From Phyllobacteriaceae bacterium UBA1940 (lineage in GTDB: Bacteria > Pseudomonadota > Alphaproteobacteria > Rhizobiales > Rhizobiaceae), in NCBI GenBank assembly GCA_002336975.1, contig DDFA01000083.1, positions 1 through 16,096 on the forward strand: DNA of 16,096 nt. Reading direction: 5' to 3'. Position 1 is the stretch's first letter; each line of letters begins with the position of its first letter. The notes below the pieces were generated by a model. The model searched no databases, was not told where the DNA came from, and saw nothing but the letters and a program-made list of their open reading frames with translations. Of the stretch, positions 1 to 6,247 are shown one piece after another. A program made the position numbers and the translations under genes.

Positions 1-442
1 CGCCGGCGACGCCGCCCATGCCGGTCGGTAGCGGCCAGCCCGACGAGGGCGACACGCAGCCGGCGATGCCGGCCGCCAGAACCGACGCCGCCAGCCAGGC
101 GGCGCCGCGGGCGGCCAGCCTGTTTGGCCGGCGGCCCATGGCGAAGAGCAGGCCCCAGGCGATCAGCGGCAGCAGCGTGACCAAAGCGGCCAGGCCGAAG
201 AACTGGGTTGCGATGTCGGCATAGACCGCGCCGGGATAGCCGAGCGCATTGGTGACCGGATTGTCGGTGGCGTGGCTGAAGCTGGGGTCGGCGACGTTCC
301 AGGTGGCCAGCGCGCCGACGGCGGCGGTTGCGGCCGCGATCATCGCAACGCCCCCAAGCCGCTCCGCCTGACGCCGGGCGAATGCGGCAAGCCCGCTGCC
401 ACTGTCCAGGAGGGCCGAGGATGTCGACAGGCCAGAACGCAT
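1..442 (-). CDS. ftsK: FtsK DNA translocase, N-terminal membrane part (cut by window start)
   Basis: Only the first 147 codons are inside the window. The protein starts MRSGLSTSSALLDSG and shows three hydrophobic segments at about residues 30-48, 80-102 and 111-128, separated by a loop holding the motif TWNVADPSFSHAT, which is typical of alphaproteobacterial FtsK N-termini. The full family protein anchors at the division septum through this four-helix region and pumps chromosomal DNA through a C-terminal RecA-like motor with a gamma DNA-reading domain; those parts lie outside. The start was placed at the ATG at 440-442, preceded by GGGGATCA as ribosome-binding site. Its position downstream of glnK-amtB agrees with rhizobial gene order as I remember it. 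Recognition rests on the N-terminus only, so the identity is likely but not proven here. Confidence 0.85.
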   Translation of the reverse strand, partial: MRSGLSTSSALLDSGSGLAAFARRQAERLGGVAMIAAATAAVGALATWNVADPSFSHATDNPVTNALGYPGAVYADIATQFFGLAALVTLLPLIAWGLLFAMGRRPNRLAARGAAWLAASVLAAGIAGCVSPSSGWPLPTGMGGVAG

Positions 443-513
443 TTGATCCCCACGTAGATAGGCCGCGCGCACGGGATCGAGCTCGCGGATTCGGCTGCAA
501 GCCTAGCCGCCGG

Positions 514-534
514 TGGTTAAGGGGGCATTAACCA
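514..534. promoter_or_regulatory. CtrA-type box upstream of ftsK
   Basis: A perfect inverted repeat with 7-base arms TGGTTAA (514-520) and TTAACCA (528-534) is separated by 7 bases. It contains the exact CtrA consensus TTAA-N7-TTAAC on both strands. It lies about 75 bases upstream of the ftsK start codon and outside any gene. A GATTC site (488-492), matching the CcrM methylase target GANTC, lies between the box and ftsK. CtrA control of ftsK is an inference. Confidence 0.6.
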
Positions 535-572
535 TGGCTGCCGGATCGGCAGCTTGAGCGCGGCGAAACGCG

Positions 573-605
573 GCAAGAAAAAGGGGCCCGGAAAAATCCG
601 GGCCC
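573..605 (-). terminator. Intrinsic terminator of glnK-amtB
   Basis: Read on the minus strand, a 9-pair stem (arms 597-605 and 584-592, GGGCCCGGA pairing with TCCGGGCCC) with a four-base loop is followed directly by CTTTTTCTTG. It lies about 70 bases past the amtB stop and before ftsK, so it separates the nitrogen operon from the division gene. Confidence 0.85.
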
Positions 606-677
606 AGGTCGGGAAGGCGCGAACGCCTTCTTCCGGGAGCAGGTCGGCGCGGCGAGCGTCCGCGCCGGAAATCCGCG

Positions 678-2051
678 TCAGGAATGATAGGCTACCTCGC
701 CGTGCGAGGAGAGGTCGAGGCCTTCGCGCTCGGCTTCCGGAGTCGGGCGCAGGCCGACGATCGCGTCGACGAACTTGTAGAGTATCGCGGAGCCGACGCC
801 GCTCCATACGATGGTTATCAGCACCGCGATGATCTGCGAATAGACCTGGCCGCCCATGCTGACGCCGTCGGCGTAGCCTATGCCGCCAAGCGAGGCGGAC
901 GCGAAGACGCCGGTTCCGATGGCGCCGACCATGCCGCCGACGCCATGGATGCCGAAGACGTCGAGTGCATCGTCGTAGCCGAGGCGCAGCTTCACCACCG
1001 CCACGAAGTAGTAGCAGATGGCCGACGAGATCGCGCCGAGCACGATCGCGGCCACCGGCCCGATGACGCCGGCGGCCGGCGTCACCGCGACCAGGCCGGC
1101 GACGACGCCGGACGCCGCGCCCAGCATCGAGGCCTTGCGGCGCAGCACGGCTTCGATCGCCACCCAGGCGATGACCGCGCCCGCGGTGGCGGTGAAGGTG
1201 TTGATCATGGCGAGCGCAGCGCTGGAATTGGCTTCGAGCGCTGAACCGGCGTTGAAACCGAACCAGCCGACGAACAGGATCGAGGCGCCGACCATGGTCA
1301 AGGTCATCGAATGCGGCGCCATGTTGTCCCGGCGATAGCCGGCGCGCTGGCCGATGACGATGGCTCCGACCAGGCCGGCGATGCCGGCATTGATGTGGAC
1401 GACGGTGCCGCCGGCAAAGTCCAGCGCGGCGATGCCGCCGGCGTGAGCGCCGGTGAAGATCAGGCCGTTGGCGTCCCAGACCATATGGGCGATCGGGAAA
1501 TAGACGAACGTCACCCACAATGGCACGAAAACAACCAATGCCGAGAAACGGATGCGCTCGGCGAAGGCGCCGACGATCAGCGCCGGGGTGATGCAGGCAA
1601 AGGTCATCTGGAAGGCGATGAAGACGTATTCGGGAATCTCGTAGCCGGCCGAGAAGGTCGCGGCCCTCGAATCCGGCGTCACGCCGGCCAGGAAGAGCTT
1701 GGCGAAGCCGCCGAAAAAGGCGCTGTCTGAGCCGCCAAAGGCAAACGAATAGCCCCAGAACACCCACACCACCATCACCACCGCGGTGATCATCGTGCAT
1801 TGCATCAGCACCGACAGCATGTTCTTGGCGCGCACCAGGCCGCCATAGAACAAGGCGAGGCCGGGCAGGATCATGAACAGGACGAGGATGGTCGAGACCA
1901 TCATCCAGGCGACGTCGCCCTTGTCGACAATGGGAGCGGCGGCCGGCGCGGTCGTTTCCTGCGCCAGAGCGGCCAGCGACGACGCGCACAGCGCCAGTGA
2001 ACCCAGCAGGGCCGGGCGCGCGCGTCGCGCAAGACGATTGGAAAAGGTCAT
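678..2051 (-). CDS. amtB: Ammonium transporter AmtB
   Basis: A 457-residue Amt/MEP/Rh-family ammonium channel of the inner membrane. Residues 1-30 look like a cleavable signal peptide ending ASSLAALA-Q, as in many bacterial Amt proteins, followed by about 11 membrane helices. Family landmarks seen are GLALFYGGLVRAKN (65-78), the pore twin histidines H219 (VVHINAG) and H369 (GIHGVGG), a gate phenylalanine in AFQMTFACITP (F151) and WFGFNAGS (263-270). The conserved cytoplasmic tail from about 432 (VGLRPTPEAEREGLDLSSH) is the part that binds GlnK. Start chosen at 2051 because AAGGAGAG precedes it; a longer upstream reading frame would run into glnK. It follows glnK by 28 bases, so the pair is probably one nitrogen-controlled transcript. 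Confidence 0.97.
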   Translation of the reverse strand: MTFSNRLARRARPALLGSLALCASSLAALAQETTAPAAAPIVDKGDVAWMMVSTILVLFMILPGLALFYGGLVRAKNMLSVLMQCTMITAVVMVVWVFWGYSFAFGGSDSAFFGGFAKLFLAGVTPDSRAATFSAGYEIPEYVFIAFQMTFACITPALIVGAFAERIRFSALVVFVPLWVTFVYFPIAHMVWDANGLIFTGAHAGGIAALDFAGGTVVHINAGIAGLVGAIVIGQRAGYRRDNMAPHSMTLTMVGASILFVGWFGFNAGSALEANSSAALAMINTFTATAGAVIAWVAIEAVLRRKASMLGAASGVVAGLVAVTPAAGVIGPVAAIVLGAISSAICYYFVAVVKLRLGYDDALDVFGIHGVGGMVGAIGTGVFASASLGGIGYADGVSMGGQVYSQIIAVLITIVWSGVGSAILYKFVDAIVGLRPTPEAEREGLDLSSHGEVAYHS

Positions 2052-2079
2052 GAAACTCTCCTTGGAATGCGGGTTGCGG

Positions 2080-2418
2080 CTAGAGCGCGTCGTTGTCGGT
2101 TTCGCCGGTGCGGATGCGCACGGCCTGTTCGATGGAGAACACAAAGATCTTGCCGTCGCCGATCTGGCCGGTCTTGGCCGCCCCGGCGATCGCCTCGACG
2201 GCCTTGTCGGCCAGATCCGCCGGCACCGCGATCTCGATCTTCAGCTTGGGCAGGAAGCTCACCGCGTATTCGGCGCCGCGATAGATTTCAGTGTGACCCT
2301 TCTGCCGCCCGTAGCCTTTGACTTCGGTGACCGTCAGGCCCTGGATGCCGACCCCTGTGAGGGCTTCGCGCACCTCGTCGAGTTTGAACGGCTTTATGAT
2401 CGCCATCACGATTTTCAT
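2080..2418 (-). CDS. glnK: PII nitrogen signal protein GlnK
   Basis: A 112-residue PII protein, the usual length. It begins MKIVMAIIKPFKLDEVREAL, has the T-loop GYGRQKGHTEIYRGAEY (35-51) with Y51, the residue uridylylated by GlnD in proteobacteria, and the C-terminal nucleotide-binding region GDGKIFVFSIEQAVRIRTGE. PII proteins bind ATP, ADP and 2-oxoglutarate; GlnK blocks AmtB by inserting the T-loop into the channel when nitrogen is plentiful. Adjacency to amtB is why I call it GlnK rather than GlnB. AGAGGG lies about 8 bases before the ATG. A sigma-54-type promoter about 85 bases upstream fits induction under nitrogen limitation. Confidence 0.96.
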   Translation of the reverse strand: MKIVMAIIKPFKLDEVREALTGVGIQGLTVTEVKGYGRQKGHTEIYRGAEYAVSFLPKLKIEIAVPADLADKAVEAIAGAAKTGQIGDGKIFVFSIEQAVRIRTGETDNDAL

Positions 2419-2501
2419 AAGGTTTCACCCTCTGCTTTGCGGAGGTCCCCGCGATTCGGTTCAATCGCCAACGGCAAGCGCAAGCGACTGGCAAATCCGG
2501 A

Positions 2502-2519
2502 TACAAGGTCCGTGCCAAT
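2502..2519 (-). promoter_or_regulatory. Sigma-54 (RpoN) promoter of glnK-amtB
   Basis: The minus strand reads TTGGCACGGACCTTGTAT. The -24 part TTGGCACG is a perfect match to the RpoN consensus; the -12 part is TTGTA instead of TTGCA, with correct N4 spacing after TGGCACG. Transcription would start near 2490, leaving about 70 bases of leader before glnK. Nitrogen control of glnK-amtB by RpoN and NtrC is established in many proteobacteria. Confidence 0.7.
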
Positions 2520-2602
2520 TGCTCGCACATGCGGCAAGTCATTGATTTATCGGGGTGACGTGAACCGACGGGCTGCGCGCCTGAAAAATCCGCAGCCTCA
2601 AG

Positions 2603-2619
2603 TGCCTAGAAAATAGGCA
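2603..2619. promoter_or_regulatory. Possible NtrC binding site
   Basis: An inverted repeat TGCCTA-N5-TAGGCA keeps the GC-N11-GC frame of NtrC enhancer sites. Its centre is about 120 bases upstream of the predicted sigma-54 start site, a usual enhancer distance. The core differs from the enteric consensus TGCACCA, so this is a candidate only. It lies about 15 bases beyond the stop codon of tesB. Confidence 0.4.
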
Positions 2620-2634
2620 AGTTTGGGATATTGA

Positions 2635-3507
2635 CTATGTTTTTTGCGCGGTGTGCACCCGCACTAGCCCTTCCTGGGCGACGGAGGCGATCAATACGCC
2701 GTCGCGACGGTAGATCGAACCGCGGGTAAAGCCGCGCGCGCCGCCGGACCAGGGGCTGTCCTGCGAATAGAGCAGCCAGTCGTCGAGCGGATCGTCGCGG
2801 TGAAACCACATCGCGTGGTCGAGGCTCGCCACCTGCAGGTCGGAATCGAACACCGCCCGGCCATGGGGAAAGGTCGAGGTGTCGAGCAGGGTCATGTCCG
2901 ACATGTAGGCGAGGAGCGCGGCGCGCACGTGACGCTCGGCCGGCACCTGTTCGCGGAATTTTACCCAGTTGTTCTGCACCGGGTCGAGCTTTTCGCGGCT
3001 GGTGTAATGTTCGACCGCGACCGGCTTGATCATGATCGGCCGCTGGCGCCGCCAGTATCGGGTGATCTCCTCACGCATCACGTCGCCATAGCGTTCGATC
3101 ATCTCCGCCTGCCCGAGCAGCGTTTCCGGCATCGGCACGTCAGGCATCGTCGACTGGTGCTCAAATCCGGGCTCGTCGATCTGGAAAGACGCTTCCAGCG
3201 AAAAGATCGCCTTGCCGTGCTGGATGGCGGTGACGCGCCGGGTGGTGAACGAGCCGCCGTCGCGCAGGCGCTCGACGTCGTAGACGATCGGGATCGACGG
3301 ATCTCCGCCCAGCATGAAATAGCCGTGCAGGGAATGGACGAAGCGGTCGTCGGCGACGGTGCGCTGCGCCGCGACAAGCGCCTGGGCGATCACCTGGCCG
3401 CCGAACACGCGCTGCCAGGACGTCGAGGGGCTGCGACCACGAAACAGGTTGTGCTCCAGCGTCTCAATGTCGAGAATGGATTGGATCGTTTGGATGTCGG
3501 CGCTCAT
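2635..3507 (-). CDS. tesB: Acyl-CoA thioesterase II TesB
   Basis: A 290-residue double-hotdog thioesterase, close to the length of E. coli TesB. It hydrolyses acyl-CoA to free fatty acid and CoA in the cytoplasm. The N-terminal hotdog has FRGRSPSTSWQRVFGGQVIAQAL (22-44) and HSLHGYFMLGGD; the C-terminal hotdog has D204 (YMSDMTLL), S228 (QVASLDHAMWFH) and Q278 (SVAQEGLVR). These fall on the catalytic positions D204, T228 and Q278 of the E. coli enzyme, with serine in place of threonine. Start at 3507 opens with MSADIQTIQSIL; the ribosome site is weak (CCGGAAAC). It is divergent from the flavin hydroxylase across 101 bases and lies upstream of glnK on the same strand, but the sigma-54 promoter suggests glnK is transcribed separately. 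Confidence 0.95.
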   Translation of the reverse strand: MSADIQTIQSILDIETLEHNLFRGRSPSTSWQRVFGGQVIAQALVAAQRTVADDRFVHSLHGYFMLGGDPSIPIVYDVERLRDGGSFTTRRVTAIQHGKAIFSLEASFQIDEPGFEHQSTMPDVPMPETLLGQAEMIERYGDVMREEITRYWRRQRPIMIKPVAVEHYTSREKLDPVQNNWVKFREQVPAERHVRAALLAYMSDMTLLDTSTFPHGRAVFDSDLQVASLDHAMWFHRDDPLDDWLLYSQDSPWSGGARGFTRGSIYRRDGVLIASVAQEGLVRVHTAQKT

Positions 3508-3513
3508 GTTTCC

Positions 3514-3594
3514 GGTCCGGACCCTGAAATGTGATGAACAGGCATTCGACCGGCCCTCGGTCGGATGTCAAGCCGTGAGCGGCCCGATCGGGCC
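3514..3594. repeat. Cluster of three inverted repeats between tesB and the flavin hydroxylase
   Basis: The 101-base divergent region holds GGTCCGGACC (3514-3523, perfect palindrome), CGACCG-N5-CGGTCG (3547-3563) and GGCCCGATCGGGCC (3581-3594, perfect 14-base palindrome). The last ends 4 bases before the GGAG ribosome site of the plus-strand gene. They could be operators or leader hairpins; no sigma-70 promoter is clear to me here. Confidence 0.5.
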
Positions 3595-3608
3595 TTGTGG
3601 AGAATTCG

Positions 3609-4871
3609 ATGGCGACTGACCGCTCCCGAACCGGCGGCGAAAGCCGGGTTGATATCGTCATCGCCGGCGCCGGATACGTCGGCCTGGCGTGCGCGGTGGC
3701 GATCGCCGCCGCGCGGCCCTCGCTTCGCATCGCAATCGTCGACGCCGCGCCGCCGGGCGTCTGGCGCAAGGACGGGCGCGCGTCGGCAATCGCCGCGGCG
3801 GCGGTAAGGATGTTGCGGCAACTCGGCTGCTGGGACGAGATTGCGCCGAACGCCGAACCGATCCGCGACATGGTGGTGACCGATTCGCGCACCTCCGATC
3901 CGGTGCGGCCGGTGTTCCTGACCTTTGGCGGCGATGTGGGGCCGGGGGAACCATTCGCCAACATGGTGGCCAACAGCGTGCTCAACGGGTCGCTGCGCCG
4001 CCGCGCCGCCGAACTCGGCGTCGTGCTGCAGGAGGGCGTCGCCGTCAATTCGTTTGACGTTGGTCCAGGGGCCGTCACGGTCGACATGGCCGACGGCGGC
4101 AAGCTGACCGCATCGCTGCTGGTCGCCGCCGACGGCGTCAAGTCGCGGCTGCGCGACATGGCCGGCATCAAGACCGTGACCTGGAATTACGGCCAGTCCG
4201 GCATTGTCTGCACCGTCATCCACGAGCGGCCGCACAACGGGCGCGCCGACGAGCACTTCCTGCCGGCCGGGCCGTTTGCGACGCTGCCGCTGCCGCCGGG
4301 GCCCAATGGCGAGCATCGTTCGTCGATCGTGTGGACCGAACGGACCGAAGACGCCAACCGCATCGTCGCCGAGGACGATTTTGTCTTCGAGACCGAACTC
4401 GAACAGCGATTCGGACTTCGGCTCGGCGAAATCCGGGTCGAAGGCGGCCGCCGCGCCTGGCCGCTCGGCCTGACGCTGGCGCGGGCGTTCGTGGCGCCGC
4501 GCTTTGCGCTCGCCGGCGACGCCGCGCATGGCATTCATCCGATCGCCGGGCAGGGGCTGAACCTCGGCTTCAAGGACGCCGCCGCGCTCGCGGAAGTCGT
4601 CGTCGAGGCCGATCGGCTCGGCCAGGATATCGGCGCGCTGGACGTGCTGGAGCAATATGAGCGCTGGCGGCGCTTCGACACGGTGCAGATGGGGGTGACG
4701 ACCGACGTGCTCAATCGCCTGTTCTCCAACGATCTCGGCCCGCTGCGCGCGATCCGCGACCTGGGGCTCGGCATTGTCGACCGGATGCCGCGGATGAAGG
4801 AGTTTTTCATTCGCCAGGCGTCGGGACTGAGCGACTCGACGCCGCGGCTGCTGCGCGGCGAGGCGATCTGA
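3609..4871 (+). CDS. UbiH/UbiF/COQ6-family FAD-dependent ubiquinone biosynthesis hydroxylase
   Basis: A 420-residue class A flavoprotein monooxygenase. Motifs in order: the Rossmann FAD motif IAGAGYVGLACA (18-29), the DG motif LVAADGVKSRLR (171-182), and the GD motif FALAGDAAHGIHPIAGQGLN (299-318), whose HPIAGQGLNLG form is typical of UbiH/UbiF/VisC/COQ6 enzymes. These use NAD(P)H and O2 to hydroxylate the ring of the polyprenylated quinone precursor at the membrane. Which ring carbon (UbiH, UbiF, UbiI or the alphaproteobacterial UbiL type) cannot be told from sequence alone. The start is the ATG at 3609, with GGAG six bases before it; a GTG 12 bases upstream is in frame but overlaps that site. 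Divergent from tesB. Confidence 0.88.
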   Translation: MATDRSRTGGESRVDIVIAGAGYVGLACAVAIAAARPSLRIAIVDAAPPGVWRKDGRASAIAAAAVRMLRQLGCWDEIAPNAEPIRDMVVTDSRTSDPVRPVFLTFGGDVGPGEPFANMVANSVLNGSLRRRAAELGVVLQEGVAVNSFDVGPGAVTVDMADGGKLTASLLVAADGVKSRLRDMAGIKTVTWNYGQSGIVCTVIHERPHNGRADEHFLPAGPFATLPLPPGPNGEHRSSIVWTERTEDANRIVAEDDFVFETELEQRFGLRLGEIRVEGGRRAWPLGLTLARAFVAPRFALAGDAAHGIHPIAGQGLNLGFKDAAALAEVVVEADRLGQDIGALDVLEQYERWRRFDTVQMGVTTDVLNRLFSNDLGPLRAIRDLGLGIVDRMPRMKEFFIRQASGLSDSTPRLLRGEAI

Positions 4872-4947
4872 CTTTTTGCGACCTGGCTTACAGCCGGCGG
4901 CGCGGGCGCACCCTATGTCTTGTCATCATCGATGAAGGGAGAGACCG

Positions 4948-5373
4948 ATGGACCGTCACGCAAACGCCGTCTGGCGCGGCAATCTGAAAGAAGGCAGCGG
5001 CGCGATCGACCTGCAAAGCGGGGCGTTCAAGGCGCAGCCCTATTCGTTCAAAACCCGGTTCGAGGACGAGAGCGGCAGGAGCGGCACCAATCCGGAAGAG
5101 TTGATCGCGGCGGCGCATGCCGGCTGCTTCGCGATGCAGCTGTCGCATTTCCTCGCCGAAAACGGCACTCCGGCCGAAAAGCTCGACGCCAGGGCCGTGG
5201 TGACGCTTGTGCCGGGCACGGGCATCACTGGCAGCGCGCTGACGCTGGTTGGCAATGTTCCGGGCATCGACGAGGCCAGGTTCAGGGAACTTGCCGACAA
5301 GGCCAAGCAGGGCTGCCCGGTGTCGAAGGCGCTCGGCGCGATCAAGATCACGCTCGACGCGCGCCTCACCTGA
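4948..5373 (+). CDS. OsmC-family peroxiredoxin (organic hydroperoxide reductase)
   Basis: A 141-residue OsmC/Ohr-family protein of usual length. It has the two family cysteines, C60 in NPEELIAAAHAGCFAMQL and C123 in KQGCPVSKAL, plus E50 and an N-terminal arginine (R10 in VWRGNL) typical of the active site. In this family the first cysteine is oxidised by an organic hydroperoxide and resolved by the second. The sequence looks more like OsmC (LIAAAHAGCFAMQLS) than Ohr. A strong GGGAGAG precedes the ATG. It lies 76 bases after the hydroxylase gene on the same strand and directly upstream of the 6S RNA. I see no OhrR-type gene nearby. Confidence 0.92.
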   Translation: MDRHANAVWRGNLKEGSGAIDLQSGAFKAQPYSFKTRFEDESGRSGTNPEELIAAAHAGCFAMQLSHFLAENGTPAEKLDARAVVTLVPGTGITGSALTLVGNVPGIDEARFRELADKAKQGCPVSKALGAIKITLDARLT

Positions 5374-5402
5374 TCAAGCTGGCGCGGCGCGGGCGACTGT
5401 CC

Positions 5403-5408
5403 TATATT
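5403..5408 (+). promoter_or_regulatory. Probable -10 element of 6S RNA
   Basis: TATATT lies 6-7 bases before the 5' end predicted from the folding of the RNA (about 5414). It overlaps no gene, as osmC stops at 5373. I could not identify a convincing -35 hexamer in the GC-rich stretch upstream. Confidence 0.45.
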
Positions 5409-5413
5409 GACGT

Positions 5414-5572
5414 CGGCGTTCTGCTCTCCCCGACAGGAATAACTTTTCCCCGGGGCCTTATTGATCCCTAGGGAGCTGTCCCTGGAAGGACCCGTGGGTC
5501 CTTTCACACGGCGCCCACCTACTTTGTAGGCTCCCGGGATCAACCATTCCATCGGTTGGGTGGTTCGCCGCT
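5414..5572 (+). ncRNA. ssrS: 6S RNA (SsrS)
   Basis: An RNA of about 158 bases resembling alphaproteobacterial 6S RNA, including the blocks CCCCGGGGCCTTATTGATCC, CTAGGGAGCTGTCCCTGGAA and GCCCACCTACTTTGTAGGCT. The fold is one long interrupted rod: CGGCG (5414-5418) with CGCCG (5566-5570), CCCGAC (5429-5434) with GTTGGG (5555-5560), GGAAT (5436-5440) with ATTCC (5546-5550), TTGATCCC (5461-5468) with GGGATCAA (5536-5543), and an apical hairpin AAGGACCC (5486-5493) with GGGTCCTT (5496-5503). 6S RNA mimics an open promoter and binds housekeeping RNA polymerase holoenzyme in stationary phase. The T-rich CTTTCCATTTTT after the closing stem may end transcription. The ends are inferred from folding, and the next gene is the 5-formyltetrahydrofolate cyclo-ligase, as in E. 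coli. Confidence 0.88.
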
Positions 5573-5623
5573 TTCCATTTTTCCGGCGCAGCAAAGACGT
5601 CGCTGATTGAACAATCATGCGAT

Positions 5624-5649
5624 CCCGGGCTGGATAAGGTCGGCCCGGG
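5624..5649 (+). promoter_or_regulatory. Leader hairpin covering the cyclo-ligase ribosome site
   Basis: CCCGGGC (5624-5630) can pair perfectly with GCCCGGG (5643-5649) across a 12-base loop. The last three G of the 3' arm are the first bases of the GGGAGA ribosome-binding site (5647-5652) for the ATG at 5658. The helix could therefore lower translation of the cyclo-ligase. This is a prediction from pairing only. Confidence 0.45.
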
Positions 5650-5657
5650 AGAATCTC

Positions 5658-6239
5658 ATGGACATCAAGTCGCAAAAGAAGGAACTGCGCCGGCAGGCGC
5701 TGGCGCGGCGCGACGGTCTCGATCCGCATTGGCGCATCGAGGCGTCGCTGGCGATGGCCGACGAAGCCGGAAGGATCGACATCGGCCCCGGCGAGGTCGT
5801 TTCGGGTTTCTGGCCGATGCTGTCGGAGGTCGACGTCAGGCCGCTGATGTTTGCGCTGCGGGCCAAAGGCGCGCGGCTGACGCTGCCGGCGATCCTCGAC
5901 AAGACCACGATCGTGTTCCGCGAACTGGTGCGCGGCGCCGAACTCATCGACATGGGTTTTGGCACCTCGGGTCCCGGTCCCGACGCGGACGTGCTGGAGC
6001 CGACCCTGATGCTGGTGCCGCTGGCGGCCTTCGACGATCGCGGACACCGCATCGGCTACGGCGCCGGCTACTATGATCGCGCCATCGCCAGGCTGCAGGC
6101 CGGGCCGCGGCCGCCGCGGCTGATCGGCATCGCCTTCGAGTGCCAGCGGGTCGAACGGGTGCCCGACCAGCCGCACGATGTGCAGATTCCCGAATTCCTG
6201 ACCGAACGGGGCTTGCGCAGGGTCGGCGCGACGCCGTAG
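5658..6239 (+). CDS. 5-formyltetrahydrofolate cyclo-ligase
   Basis: A 193-residue member of the MTHFS / YgfA family, which uses ATP to convert 5-formyl-tetrahydrofolate to 5,10-methenyl-tetrahydrofolate in the cytoplasm, returning the storage form to active one-carbon metabolism. Seen are the N-terminal basic helix KSQKKELRRQALARRDGL, the fold core VSGFWPMLSEVDVRPLM (48-64), LVPLAAFDDRGHRIGYGAGYYDR ending at 141 with the nucleotide-binding GYGAGYYDR motif, and the C-terminal IGIAFECQ-VERVPDQPHD. The start is the ATG at 5658 with GGGAGA upstream; an in-frame TTG at 5607 would add 17 residues with no similarity to the family. It follows 6S RNA and is 8 bases from the phosphoesterase gene, probably in one transcript. 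Confidence 0.93.
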   Translation: MDIKSQKKELRRQALARRDGLDPHWRIEASLAMADEAGRIDIGPGEVVSGFWPMLSEVDVRPLMFALRAKGARLTLPAILDKTTIVFRELVRGAELIDMGFGTSGPGPDADVLEPTLMLVPLAAFDDRGHRIGYGAGYYDRAIARLQAGPRPPRLIGIAFECQRVERVPDQPHDVQIPEFLTERGLRRVGATP

Positions 6240-6247
6240 ATCGCCGG

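Noticed and set aside
517..1989. A 490-codon minus-strand frame overlapping amtB
   Set aside because: It is the shifted frame of amtB; the translation is an arginine-rich low-complexity product and it reads through the amtB terminator.
3504..4655. A 383-codon minus-strand frame across the flavin hydroxylase
   Set aside because: The hydroxylase on the plus strand has all three FAD motifs; the antisense product matches no family I know.
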